From contig NZ_LJBR01000096.1 in the NCBI RefSeq assembly GCF_001282115.1, positions 1 through 40,969 on the forward strand: DNA of 40,969 nt. Reading direction: 5' to 3'. This DNA comes from Streptomyces sp. NRRL B-24085 (GTDB lineage Bacteria > Actinomycetota > Actinomycetes > Streptomycetales > Streptomycetaceae). This document shows, piece after piece, positions 16,734-24,980 of the stretch. A program made the translations under genes and the position numbers. Below the pieces are notes generated by a model. The model worked only from the letters and a program-made list of their open reading frames with translations. It was not told the origin of the DNA and made no database searches. Positions within the stretch are counted from its first letter, which is position 1; every line of letters starts with the position of its first letter.

Positions 16734-17891
16734 TCAGCACGGGCCGCGACCGCCCCGGACGGAGATCATCGCCTGGCGTGTCAACTTCCAGCCGTCGCCG
16801 TGTCGTTCGACGTAACCAAGTGAACGGAGTTCGTACAGTCTCGCGACGGCGTCGTCCCGCGTCGTCTGCGCACCGCGTGCGATCTCGTCCGCGCCGGCCT
16901 CCCGCCGCCCGGGCAGCGCGGACAGGACCCTGCGTGCCGCCGGGTCCAGCAGGTCGCGCGGCAGCACGGGTCCACGCCGGTCGGGCGCCAGCTCCCCCAT
17001 GTCGCCCACCAGCTCCACGACTTCCGCGGCGTCCGTGACCAGCGTGGCGTCCCCGCGCAGCAGCTCGTGCACCCCGGCGGACAGACTGCTGGTGGCCGGC
17101 CCGGGCACCCCCATCGTGTGCCGGCCCAGGCGCTGTGCCGCCCGGGCGGTGACCAGGGAGCCGCTGCGGTGGGCGGCCTCGACGACCACGGTGCCTCGGG
17201 TGAGGGCGGCGATCACCCTGTTGCGCAGCACGAATCTGCTGGGCGTCGGATGATCGCCGGGCGGCAACTCCCCGATCACCAGGCCCTGTTCCGCGATCCT
17301 GCGGATCAACTGGGTGTGTCCGCGCGGGTAGGGCCGGTCGACCCCGCAGGCCAGGACGGCGACGGTGGCACCACCCGCGCCGAGGGCACCGCGGTGGGCG
17401 GCGCCGTCGACCCCGTAGGCCCCGCCGGACACGACGACCCACCCCAGCTCGGCGAGCCCGGTGGCGAGTGTGGCCGCCATGTGGGCCCCGTACTCGGTGC
17501 AGGCCCGGGCGCCGACGAGGGCGACGGATCTGAGCGCCCACATCCGCAGGCTGGGCCGCCCCCGTACCCACAGTCCGAGCGGGCGGGCGTCCCCGAGGTC
17601 GTCGAGCTGCCCCGGCCACTCGGCGGCGCCGGGGACGACGAACCGCGCGCCGGCCTCGTACGCGACGTCGAGGTCCCGGCGCGGCTCGGCGACCTGGGCC
17701 CTCGCCCGCATTCCGCTCCACCGTTTCTCGCTCACTCCGGGCAGCGGCTCCCCGCACCCGCGCAGCCGCCGGGCCACTTCTCGCACGCCCCGTTCCCGGA
17801 CCCATCGCCCCGCGGCCTCGTCGCCGGGCTCGACGACCCGGGCGAGGAGGACGCGGTCGAGCAGTTCGCCGTCGGGTTCGTCGCCGGTCAT
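16734..17891 (-). CDS. dprA: DNA-processing protein DprA (Smf)
   Basis: A 385-residue DprA. The central Rossmann-like domain carries 'SVALVGARACTEYGAHMAATLATGLAELGWVVVSGGAYGVDGAAHRGAL', the ssDNA/RecA-loading core. 'GHTQLIRRIAEQGLVIGELPPG' and 'RNRVIAALTRGTVVVEAAHRSGSLVTARAA' follow. A winged-helix C-terminus (about 320-385) is present. In naturally competent bacteria it protects incoming ssDNA and loads RecA; streptomycetes are not known to be competent, so its role there is unclear. The ATG overlaps the comM stop by four bases (ATGA), so it is translated in tandem with comM. Confidence 0.94.
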   Translation of the reverse strand: MTGDEPDGELLDRVLLARVVEPGDEAAGRWVRERGVREVARRLRGCGEPLPGVSEKRWSGMRARAQVAEPRRDLDVAYEAGARFVVPGAAEWPGQLDDLGDARPLGLWVRGRPSLRMWALRSVALVGARACTEYGAHMAATLATGLAELGWVVVSGGAYGVDGAAHRGALGAGGATVAVLACGVDRPYPRGHTQLIRRIAEQGLVIGELPPGDHPTPSRFVLRNRVIAALTRGTVVVEAAHRSGSLVTARAAQRLGRHTMGVPGPATSSLSAGVHELLRGDATLVTDAAEVVELVGDMGELAPDRRGPVLPRDLLDPAARRVLSALPGRREAGADEIARGAQTTRDDAVARLYELRSLGYVERHGDGWKLTRQAMISVRGGRGPC

Positions 17892-19513
17892 GTCAGCGCC
17901 CCGATGGCCATGGGTACGCCCCGGGGCACTCCGGTGCGCAGTTGCAGCGCCAGGGCGACGTCCGTCGCGTCCGGGCGGTCGTGTCCGACGAGGTCCGCGA
18001 CGGTCCAGGCGACGCGCAGGACCCGGTCGAGCCCCCGGGCGGTCAGCACGCCCCGCTCCAGATTGCGCTCGGCCTCGTCCATCGCCCCGGACACGGCGTG
18101 CCAGCGGCTGCGCAGCTCGCGTCCGGGCACCTCGCTGTTGGTCCGCCACGGGGTGCCGGCGAAGCGCACGGCCGCGCGCTCCCTGGCGGCCCTCACCCGG
18201 TCCGCGACCACGGCGGTCGGCTCGCCCCGGGATCCCCGTCCGGCCAACTGGTCCCGCGTGACACGGTCCACCTGCACCCGCAGGTCGACCCGGTCGAGCA
18301 GCGGGCCGGAGAGCCTCGCCTGGTAGCGCCGGACGGCCGAGGGCGGGCACTCGCAGAAGTCGTCGGTCTGCGAGAAGCGGCCGCAGGGGCACGGGTTGGC
18401 CGCGAGCACCATCAGGAACTTCGCCGGGAACCGCACCACCCCCGCACTGCGCGCGATCACCACGTGCCCGGCCTCCAGCGGCTGCCGCAGCGCGTCGAGG
18501 GCCTGTGTGCTGAACTCGGGTGTCTCGTCCAGGAAGAGGACGCCCCGGTGGGACAGGGACACCGCCCCGGGACGGGCGATGCCGGGTCCGCCGCCGACCA
18601 GGGCCTGCATGGTGGCCGAGTGGTGCGGGGCGCAGTAGGGGGCGAGGTCGATCAGCGGCTTGCCCGGCGGCAGCAGACCGGCGACCGAGTGCACCGCGGT
18701 CACCTCGAGCGACTCCTCCCGGGCGAGGCGCGGCAGCACCGCGGGCAGCCGTTCGGCGAGCATGGTCTTGCCCGCGCCGGGCGGCCCCTCCAGGAACAGG
18801 TGGTGGCCCCCGGCGGCCGCCACCTCCACTGCCGTGCGCGCCGAGGTCTGGCCGACGACGTCGGCCAGGTCGTGGCCGTGGTCCTGCTGGGCGGCTCCGG
18901 TGCTGTGCATGCCGGTGGCGGCGCCCGTGCCCGGCACCCGCAGGCCGGCCAACAGCGGATCGGGGCGGCCGGGCTCGTGCGGTTCCTCGTCGGGCACGGG
19001 TTCGTCCGCGAGGACCGCGATCAGTTGCCGGAGACTGCGGACGCCCAGCACGGAGACCCCGGGCACCAGCGAGGCCTCGGCCGCGGCACACTCCGGCACG
19101 ACGACCTGTTCGTACCCGGCGTCCGCGGCGGCCAGCACGGCCGGCAGGATGCCCCGGACCGGACGCACCCGGCCGTCCAGCCCCAGCTCGCCGATCATCA
19201 CGATGTCGGCGAGGACGCGCGGGTCGATCCGCTCGGAGGCGCCCAGCACCGCGCACGCGACGGCGAGGTCGAAGCCCGAGCCCGCCTTCGGCACCGACGC
19301 CGGGCTGAGCCCCACCGTCAGCTTCTTCTGGGGCCACTCACCGCCCGAGTTCACGACGGCCGCCCGCACCCGGTCCCGGCTCTCCGTCAGGCTCTTGTCC
19401 GGCAGCCCCACCAGCGTGAAGGCCGCCACCCCGGGTTCCAGGTCGGCCTGGACCTCGACCACGACCCCCTCGACGCCGACCAGCGCCACCGAGCACGTTC
19501 GAGCGAACCCCAT
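17888..19513 (-). CDS. comM: YifB/ComM-family Mg-chelatase-like AAA+ helicase
   Basis: A 541-residue AAA+ protein. The N-terminal Lon-like/ChlI-associated domain (about 1-170) is followed by the AAA core with Walker A GPPGAGKT (about 240-248) and Walker B GVLFLDE. A Cys cluster 'NPCPCG...DFCECPP' follows, probably metal binding. C-terminal Mg_chelatase_C region about 445-541. ComM is a branch-migration helicase in natural transformation; the family is also wide in non-competent bacteria. It starts one base after the yraN stop and overlaps dprA, so yraN-comM-dprA form one unit. Confidence 0.93.
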   Translation of the reverse strand: MGFARTCSVALVGVEGVVVEVQADLEPGVAAFTLVGLPDKSLTESRDRVRAAVVNSGGEWPQKKLTVGLSPASVPKAGSGFDLAVACAVLGASERIDPRVLADIVMIGELGLDGRVRPVRGILPAVLAAADAGYEQVVVPECAAAEASLVPGVSVLGVRSLRQLIAVLADEPVPDEEPHEPGRPDPLLAGLRVPGTGAATGMHSTGAAQQDHGHDLADVVGQTSARTAVEVAAAGGHHLFLEGPPGAGKTMLAERLPAVLPRLAREESLEVTAVHSVAGLLPPGKPLIDLAPYCAPHHSATMQALVGGGPGIARPGAVSLSHRGVLFLDETPEFSTQALDALRQPLEAGHVVIARSAGVVRFPAKFLMVLAANPCPCGRFSQTDDFCECPPSAVRRYQARLSGPLLDRVDLRVQVDRVTRDQLAGRGSRGEPTAVVADRVRAARERAAVRFAGTPWRTNSEVPGRELRSRWHAVSGAMDEAERNLERGVLTARGLDRVLRVAWTVADLVGHDRPDATDVALALQLRTGVPRGVPMAIGALT

Positions 19514-19514
19514 C

Positions 19515-19877
19515 TCAGGCCACCCCCCGCGCGTGCTCGACCACGGGCGCGCCGCGCTGTGGCAGCACGACGCCGACCAGGTCGATGCGGACGCCTCCCG
19601 GTGGCGCCCCTCCGTGGGCGTGGATCCAGGCGGCGGCGAGGCCCCGCAGGCGCTCCGCCTTCTCGGGGGTCACCGCGGCCATCGGGTGCTCGAAGGCACC
19701 GGCCCGGCGTGTCTTGACCTCGCAGACGACGAGGACCTCGCCGTCCCGCGCCACGATGTCGATCTCGCCGGTCCTGCCACAGCGCCAGTTGCGCTCCAGG
19801 ACCGTCATCCCGGCCTCGGTCAGCCGCCGCGCGGCCAGACTCTCGCCGTACCTGCCGAGTGCACTGCGTGCGTTCAT
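19515..19877 (-). CDS. yraN: YraN/UPF0102-family putative endonuclease
   Basis: A 120-residue protein of the PD-(D/E)xK nuclease fold. The predicted active-site residues are visible: Glu38 and Asp40 in '[10 protein letters not shown]', and Glu53-x-Lys55 in 'VCEVKTRR'. Holliday-junction-resolvase-like fold, but no firm biochemical role. The ATG at 19877 ([12 protein letters not shown]) matches the usual N-terminus and has GGAGG about 10 nt upstream; an open extension to 19907 is less likely. First gene of yraN-comM-dprA. Confidence 0.9.
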   Translation of the reverse strand: MNARSALGRYGESLAARRLTEAGMTVLERNWRCGRTGEIDIVARDGEVLVVCEVKTRRAGAFEHPMAAVTPEKAERLRGLAAAWIHAHGGAPPGGVRIDLVGVVLPQRGAPVVEHARGVA

Positions 19878-20002
19878 GTCGGCACCACCTCCGGCACCGA
19901 CGATCACGCAACCCCGTCCACCGAGTGGATCTTGGTGGACTACTCAGCGGTTGTGGAAAACCCCATCACTCACACGGATGAACCCACCCGTCACCCGCCT
20001 GG

Positions 20003-20049
20003 GGCAGCTCCTCACCCGCCCGGCAGCTCCTCACCCGCCCGGCAGCTCC
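20003..20049. repeat. 19-bp tandem repeat, about 2.5 copies, spanning a stop codon
   Basis: A 19-bp unit occurs at 20003-20021 and 20022-20040 exactly, with the first 9 bp again at 20041-20049. The DUF2469 gene on the minus strand ends inside it (stop at 20031-20033). The duplication therefore repeats the C-terminal codons and the stop. Confidence 0.85.
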
Positions 20050-20339
20050 AGATCGCTCTTGTTCAGCTCCTCGATGTTCACGTCCTTGAACGTCAACACC
20101 CGCACCTGCTTCACGAAGCGAGCCGGCCGATACATGTCCCACACCCACGCATCCGCCATGGACACCTCGAAGAACACCTCACCCTGGACCGAGTGCACCT
20201 GCATCTCGTAGTCGTTGGTCAGGTAGAAGCGCCGCTCGGTCTCGATCACGTATTTGAACAGACCGACGACATCGCGGTACTCCCGGTAGAGCTTCAGCTC
20301 CATCTCGGTCTCGTACTTCTCGAGGTCCTCGGCGCTCAT
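20031..20339 (-). CDS. DUF2469-family small conserved actinobacterial protein
   Basis: A 102-residue acidic soluble protein rich in aromatic residues ('MELKLYREYRDVVGLFKYV', 'FYLTNDYEMQVHSVQGEVFFEVSM', 'AWVWDMYRPARFVKQVRVLTFKDVNIEEL'). It matches a protein very conserved in actinobacteria next to yraN and rnhB/lepB genes, and has no known function. No signal peptide, membrane helix or Cys. ATG start at 20339. Its last codons and stop lie in the 19-bp tandem repeat. It sits between the Nudix gene and yraN, all on one strand, with about 150 nt before yraN. Confidence 0.88.
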   Translation of the reverse strand: MSAEDLEKYETEMELKLYREYRDVVGLFKYVIETERRFYLTNDYEMQVHSVQGEVFFEVSMADAWVWDMYRPARFVKQVRVLTFKDVNIEELNKSDLELPGG

Positions 20340-20395
20340 GGCATGTTCCCCTTCAGCCGTGCGATCCCACCATTGTGCGCCAGTCCCGTCAGCAC

Positions 20396-20920
20396 CTAGA
20401 CGATTTCGGTGTCGAGGGTCACGGGCCCGGCCGGGGGACCTTCGTCGAGCAGCCTGCGCAGCAGCTCGGCGAGTCTGGTCGGATACACCGTCTCATGTGC
20501 CCGGGCAAGTTCCTGACACGTCCACCAGCGCGCTCCGGCGACGCTGCGCCGCTCCAGCTCGGTGAGGGCCGTGGCCCGGGTGGCCGTCACCGTCGTACGG
20601 GCCAGGTAGTACCACTCGTCCTGGTCCCAGCGGCGGCCCGCGAACGGGAACGAGCACATCCGCCGCCAGAGCACCGGCCCGAGCTCCACCTCGGTGATGC
20701 CGGTCTCCTCGGCGAGTTCCCGCAGAGCGGCCTCCTCACGGGTCTCGTCGCCCTCCAGTCCGCCGCCGGGCGTGAACCACCAGTCGTCGGCCGGATCGTC
20801 CGGCTCGTGCCCGTGCAGCAGCAGAATGCGGTCCTCGGGATCCAGCAGCACCACCCGGGACACCTTGCGCAGCCCGCCCTCGGCGGGGGCCCCGTCCACG
20901 GCCGGCTCGTCAGCGGGCAC
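20396..20920 (-). CDS. Nudix hydrolase
   Basis: A 174-residue Nudix protein that would hydrolyse a nucleoside-diphosphate-linked compound. The Nudix box GX5EX7REUXEEXGU is complete from Gly53 to Ile75, with metal-binding Glu68, Glu71 and Glu72. The substrate cannot be told from sequence. It starts at GTG 20920, overlapping the last 11 bases of sipZ, so it is probably co-translated as the last gene of the sip cluster. The linkage is positional; no role in secretion is implied. Confidence 0.9.
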   Translation of the reverse strand: MPADEPAVDGAPAEGGLRKVSRVVLLDPEDRILLLHGHEPDDPADDWWFTPGGGLEGDETREEAALRELAEETGITEVELGPVLWRRMCSFPFAGRRWDQDEWYYLARTTVTATRATALTELERRSVAGARWWTCQELARAHETVYPTRLAELLRRLLDEGPPAGPVTLDTEIV

Positions 20921-21683
20921 CGACGGGCTCCGTCCGGACCCGGGAGCGCCGGCCGAACAGCTTGGCCACGGGCCCGTACGCCCCGCCGCCCAGGACCAGC
21001 ACCGCGCCGGCGACGATCAGGACGGCGATCGTGCGCAGCGGGCCGGGCGAGGAGAGCGCGCCGAGCGTCTCGAAGGAGGCGGGGCGCTCCAGCATGCCCT
21101 TCATGGGCCAAGCGACGGCGTCCACGCGCGCGGTCACGGCCGAGAGGGCGACGGTGCCCTGGGCCGCGTCCGTGAGGTGGGCGGAGGAGTCCAGCGAACC
21201 CTGACGCTCGTCACCGAGCAGGAACAGGCGGCCCTTGGGCACCTTCACGGTCGGGATGGACTTGACCTCGACCGGGCCGCCCTTGAGGTAGGTCTCGTCG
21301 ATCTGCTTGCCGTTGACGGTCAGCTTCCCGTCGGTGCAGCAGGAGACCGTGTCACCGCCGACCGCGACGACCCGCTTGACCACCGGCGCGTTGGTCACCC
21401 AGGTCTTGTCGGTGAAGACGACGACGTCACCCCGGCGTATCTCGTCGCCGTCGACGCGCTGCGCCAGCACCCGGTCGCCGGCGTCGATGGTGGGGGTCAT
21501 GGAACTGGTGGGGACGGTGTACGGGCGGTAGATCACCGCTCCCCAGGCGAACCCCCCGAGGAACAGCACGAGGCCCAGCGCGACGGCCAGGCCGGACAGT
21601 CGCTGTCCGGTCCGGCTGCCCGCCGGGCCCGTGTCGGTGCCACCCCTGTGCGGGGCCGTACGCGTAGTGCTCTCGCCACCCAT
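20910..21683 (-). CDS. sipZ: Type I signal peptidase, fourth of four (SipZ-like)
   Basis: A 257-residue membrane protease. One N-terminal helix (about 30-51) precedes the catalytic Ser61 in 'VPTSSMTPTI' and the general-base Lys103 in 'VVKRVVAVGGD'. A second hydrophobic segment sits near the C-terminus (about 218-238). Box E reads GDERQGSLDSS where the other three have GDHRxxSxDSR, so it is the most divergent copy. A Cys pair (SCC) sits after the Lys box. Both termini are predicted inside, as described for Streptomyces SipX/Y/Z. It starts 127 nt after sipY and overlaps the Nudix start. Confidence 0.92.
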   Translation of the reverse strand: MGGESTTRTAPHRGGTDTGPAGSRTGQRLSGLAVALGLVLFLGGFAWGAVIYRPYTVPTSSMTPTIDAGDRVLAQRVDGDEIRRGDVVVFTDKTWVTNAPVVKRVVAVGGDTVSCCTDGKLTVNGKQIDETYLKGGPVEVKSIPTVKVPKGRLFLLGDERQGSLDSSAHLTDAAQGTVALSAVTARVDAVAWPMKGMLERPASFETLGALSSPGPLRTIAVLIVAGAVLVLGGGAYGPVAKLFGRRSRVRTEPVGAR

Positions 21684-21810
21684 GGACCCGCACCCTACCC
21701 GGCGGTACCTGAGCGGGTCAGCCCCTCCCGCCCGGCCGGAGCGGCTGGCTCCGCAAAGCTTTCACCAGGTCGTCGCGGGCCGGTGGCGGCCGGTCGGCCG
21801 GGGCCCCGTC

Positions 21811-22782
21811 TCAGCGGGTCCGCTCGGCGGTGGCCTTCCTGCGTCGCCACAGCGCCACCGGCACCGCGCCGAGGAGGGCGATCCCCTGCGGCGCGACCGT
21901 GAGGGCGGCCGAGGCCGACGCCTTGTCGTTGATGCCGGCCTGGCTGAAGGTGTCCGGCTTGGGCAGCGTGCCCCAGCGGCTGATCGGCCAGGCCTTCACG
22001 ATGGCGCGGCCCACGACGTCGTCGACGGGGACCATGCCGTGGTGCTTGTCCGACTGGTTGTAGCGCGAGTCACGGGAGTTCTGGCGGTGGTCGCCCATCA
22101 CCCAGATGTAGCCCTTGGGGACCTTCACGGTGAACTGTCCGCCCTGGTCGTCCTGGCTGCACGGGGTGTTGCCGGGGTAGACGTACGACGCCTCGTCCAG
22201 CGCCTTGCCGTTGACCTTGAGCGGGCCGGTGCCCTTGCAGGAGACGGTGTCACCGCCCACGCCGACGACACGCTTGATGAGGTCCTTCTCCTCGGCCGAG
22301 GGCATCAGGCCGATCCAGGACAGGAACGTCTGCAGGGCGTTCGGGTCCGCCGTGGGCTCGCCCGCCAGCCAGTTGTCGGGGTCGTGGAAGACGACGACCT
22401 CGCCGCGCTCGGGCTCGGAGCCGAACCACGGGGTGAGCTTGTCGACCAGCACCCGGTCGCCCTGCTGGAGGGTGTTCTGCATCGAGTCGGACGGGATCGA
22501 GAAGGCCTGCACCAGGAACGTCTTGATCAGCAGCGCCAGCACCAGCGCGATGCCGATCAGGATGGGCAGTTCCTTCCAGAAGGAGCGCTGCTTCTTCGCC
22601 GTGGGGGCCGAATCGCCGGGCCCGCCTCCCCGGACCTGCGTCGTCGTCCCGTCCTCGGTCGCCCCGGAGTCACTCCCGGAGGTCACGGCGCTGTCCGCGG
22701 CCGGGTCGGCTGCTTCCACGGGGCGTCCGCGGTGCTCCTCGCCGTCGTGCCCGGATCGTGCGCCAACCGCCACATCCCCCAC
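21811..22782 (-). CDS. sipY: Type I signal peptidase, third of four (SipY-like)
   Basis: A 323-residue signal peptidase that removes Sec/Tat signal peptides at the outer membrane face. A hydrophilic tail of about 65 residues precedes the membrane helix (about 71-93). Ser100 lies in 'IPSDSMQNTL', Lys170 in 'DLIKRVVGVGGD', and box E GDHRQNSRDSR is intact. A second hydrophobic segment follows near residue 295-312. GTG 22782 is well supported by AAGGAG 5 nt upstream. This start lies inside the 3' end of sipX, overlapping it out of frame by 113 nt. Confidence 0.93.
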   Translation of the reverse strand: MGDVAVGARSGHDGEEHRGRPVEAADPAADSAVTSGSDSGATEDGTTTQVRGGGPGDSAPTAKKQRSFWKELPILIGIALVLALLIKTFLVQAFSIPSDSMQNTLQQGDRVLVDKLTPWFGSEPERGEVVVFHDPDNWLAGEPTADPNALQTFLSWIGLMPSAEEKDLIKRVVGVGGDTVSCKGTGPLKVNGKALDEASYVYPGNTPCSQDDQGGQFTVKVPKGYIWVMGDHRQNSRDSRYNQSDKHHGMVPVDDVVGRAIVKAWPISRWGTLPKPDTFSQAGINDKASASAALTVAPQGIALLGAVPVALWRRRKATAERTR

Positions 22783-23764
22783 GCCAACTCCTTACTCTGT
22801 GCCGCCGCCTGCCCCAAGTACGGCGCAGGCCCACCACTCCCATAACGAGCGGGAGTTCCGCAGGGCTCGGGAGTTGGATCGCTTCGTTCGGATCGTCGGG
22901 AGCAACCCTAAGCGACGCCCGGGAGGCTGAGGTCGCGACGGACGCCGAGTCGGCAATGGAAGAGTAAGTTTTCGGTTCTTTCAGCGTGGTCCAGTGCCCG
23001 AAGGGCCAGGCGATGACCATGGCCCGTCCCACCACCGAGTCCTCGGAGACAGTGCCGCCGTAGTCGGTGTCCTGGTGCGAGCGGGAGTCCGCGGAGTTGG
23101 CGCGGTGGTCGCCCATCACCCACAGCCGCCCCTGCGGGACGGTGATGTCGAACTGCTGGGTGGACGGGGCGTTCCCGGGATACAGGTAGTCGGTCTCGCT
23201 CAGGGGGACGCCGTTGACGGTGACCCGGCCCTGCGTGTCGCAGCACTTGACGCGGTCGCCGCCGACTCCGACGACCCGCTTGATCAGGTCCTTCTCGTTG
23301 TCGGACGGCAGCAGGCCGATGAAGGTGAGGCCTTCCTTGACCTGCTTGACGACGACGGGGTCGTCCTTCTTCGTCGTGGTCTGCTCGTCCTGGAGCCAGC
23401 CGCCGGGGTCCTTGAAGACGACGACGTCCCCGCGCTCGGGCTTGGAGCCGAACCACGGGGTGAACTTGTCGACCAGGACCCGGTCGCCGATCCGGATCGT
23501 CTGCTCCATCGAGCCGGACGGGATCACGAACGCCTGGACGAGGAAGGTCTTCAGGACGAGTGCTATCAGGACGGCCACTCCGACCAGGAGCGGTATCTCC
23601 TTGACCGCTCCGCGCCTCCTGCGCCGCTTCACCCTGCGCTGGAGCTTGCGCCGCTCCGCGCGTGAGCGGCCGCCCGCGGGGCTCGCGGACCGCCGGACGC
23701 CGGTGGGCAGCAGGTTTTCGGCGGCGGTGCTCGCCACACCGCGTGGTCTGCCGCGGTTACCCAT
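22670..23764 (-). CDS. sipX: Type I signal peptidase, second of four (SipX-like), with basic C-terminal extension
   Basis: A 364-residue open frame. A very basic N-terminus (RRVKRRRRR) precedes the membrane helix (about 57-79). Ser85 lies in 'IPSGSMEQTI', Lys162 in 'DLIKRVVGVGGD', and box E GDHRANSADSR is present. The catalytic domain ends near residue 290. A short hydrophobic stretch 'AELPLVMGVVG' and about 55 Arg/Gly-rich residues follow. The tail is encoded in the 113 nt shared with the start of sipY in another frame. It may be a real tail or the result of losing an earlier stop. The ATG overlaps the sipW stop by 8 nt. Confidence 0.88.
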   Translation of the reverse strand: MGNRGRPRGVASTAAENLLPTGVRRSASPAGGRSRAERRKLQRRVKRRRRRGAVKEIPLLVGVAVLIALVLKTFLVQAFVIPSGSMEQTIRIGDRVLVDKFTPWFGSKPERGDVVVFKDPGGWLQDEQTTTKKDDPVVVKQVKEGLTFIGLLPSDNEKDLIKRVVGVGGDRVKCCDTQGRVTVNGVPLSETDYLYPGNAPSTQQFDITVPQGRLWVMGDHRANSADSRSHQDTDYGGTVSEDSVVGRAMVIAWPFGHWTTLKEPKTYSSIADSASVATSASRASLRVAPDDPNEAIQLPSPAELPLVMGVVGLRRTWGRRRHRVRSWRGGCGGWRTIRARRRGAPRTPRGSSRPGRGQRRDLRE

Positions 23765-24452
23765 GCGCGCCCTCCGCTGCGGGCACGCGCGCGTAGGCGG
23801 CGGAACGGTGCAGACGGGTGGCGTGGCCGGCGGGCCAGATGATCCAGTCGGCCCGGCCGAGGACGTCGTCGACGGGGATCATGCCGCCGCCCGGTGAGCC
23901 GAGGTGGTCCCGGGAGTCGCTGGAGACGCTGCGGTGGTCGCCGAGGACGAACAGGGTGCCCCCGGGCACCCGGACGTCGAAGGGCACCGAGGACGGGCTG
24001 TCGCCGGGGTACAGGAAGCCCGACTCGTCGACCGACCGGCCGTTCACCTCGACCCTCCCCTTCTTGTCGCAGCAGACCACGTGGTCTCCCCCCACGCCCA
24101 CAACGCGCTTGATGTAGTCCCCGTCCCCGAAATACCCGGTTCCGTCGAACACGACTACATCTCCCCGCCGCGGCTCGGCACCGAAACGGTACGCCAACCT
24201 ATTTACGAGAACGCGGTCCCCGATCCTCAATCCGTTCTCCATGGATCCGCTGGGGATCTGGAAAGGTCTGACCACGAACGTACTGATCAGCAGGAGAAGG
24301 ACCAGGCAGAGCAGCAGGACCAGGGAGATCCGGCCGCCCGGCAGCCACTGGGTGATTCTCGACACCAACGCGAAACGCGACCGTCCCTCCGCGGCCCCTG
24401 GTCCGGGGCGGGAGGAGCGGTCGCGCTCCGTCGGCTGTGCTTCGGTGTCCAT
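23757..24452 (-). CDS. sipW: Type I signal peptidase, first of four (SipW-like)
   Basis: A 231-residue signal peptidase. The membrane helix is at about 41-60, catalytic Ser70 in 'IPSGSMENGL', Lys115 in 'YIKRVVGVGGD', and box E GDHRSVSSDSR. Unlike the other three it lacks a C-terminal hydrophobic segment, which agrees with SipW of S. lividans, the copy with a single membrane span. It is first of the four tandem genes. A weak promoter-like TTCGGA-18-TAGCAT lies in the 45-nt gap after rplS. The paralogues probably arose by tandem duplication and may divide substrates. Confidence 0.92.
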   Translation of the reverse strand: MDTEAQPTERDRSSRPGPGAAEGRSRFALVSRITQWLPGGRISLVLLLCLVLLLLISTFVVRPFQIPSGSMENGLRIGDRVLVNRLAYRFGAEPRRGDVVVFDGTGYFGDGDYIKRVVGVGGDHVVCCDKKGRVEVNGRSVDESGFLYPGDSPSSVPFDVRVPGGTLFVLGDHRSVSSDSRDHLGSPGGGMIPVDDVLGRADWIIWPAGHATRLHRSAAYARVPAAEGAHG

Positions 24453-24491
24453 CGGGGCCAGATGCTATCCGGCCGCGCTGTGACGTCCGAA

Positions 24492-24512
24492 AAGCGCTCA
24501 GTTCTCGCGCTT
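24492..24512 (-). terminator. Small hairpin with U-run at the rplS stop
   Basis: GCGCTT (24507-24512) pairs with AAGCGC (24492-24497); on the transcript the stem is followed by a short U-run (complement of 24490-24493). The stem begins inside rplS and encloses its stop codon. Short, so termination is uncertain. Confidence 0.35.
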
Positions 24513-24848
24513 CTCCTTGATCTTCGCGGCCTTGCCGCGCAGCTCGCGCAGGTAGTACAGCTTGGCGCGACGCACGTCACCGCGGGTGACCAGCTCGATC
24601 TTCTCGACGATCGGGGTGTGCACCGGGAAGGTGCGCTCGACGCCGACGGAGAACGAGACCTTGCGGACCGTGAAGGTCTCGCGGACACCGGCGCCCTGGC
24701 GGCGGATGACGACGCCCTTGAACTGCTGCACACGGGAGCGGTTGCCCTCGATGACGCGCACGTGGACGTTGACGGTGTCACCCGGGCGGAAGGCCGGGAT
24801 GTCGCTGCGCAGCGACGCGGAGTCGACGGAGTCGAGCAGGTGAGACAT
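24498..24848 (-). CDS. rplS: 50S ribosomal protein L19
   Basis: A 116-residue L19, normal length, at the 30S-50S interface. Family segments: '[39 protein letters not shown]' and '[55 protein letters not shown]'. The ATG at 24848 gives the conserved [14 protein letters not shown] start; upstream codons are not family-like. It closes the rpsP-khpA-rimM-trmD-rplS series, about 130 nt after trmD. Confidence 0.97.
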   Translation of the reverse strand: MSHLLDSVDSASLRSDIPAFRPGDTVNVHVRVIEGNRSRVQQFKGVVIRRQGAGVRETFTVRKVSFSVGVERTFPVHTPIVEKIELVTRGDVRRAKLYYLRELRGKAAKIKEKREN

Positions 24849-24980
24849 TTCGTCTGCTTTCTTCGCCCATGCCACAGGTCATCGGCGGTAGCTAGGTTTC
24901 GTGAGGAGGCTGTCCGTGTCGGGGCGGGCGTCGTGTCCCCCTGTGGCAGGGGCGCACGCCGGACGACGCACAACAGCGGC

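Noticed and set aside
16734..19337. 867-codon minus-strand open frame spanning comM and dprA
   Set aside because: Only its last 385 codons are DprA; the upstream part is a shadow of comM in another frame, and DprA has its own ATG overlapping the comM stop.
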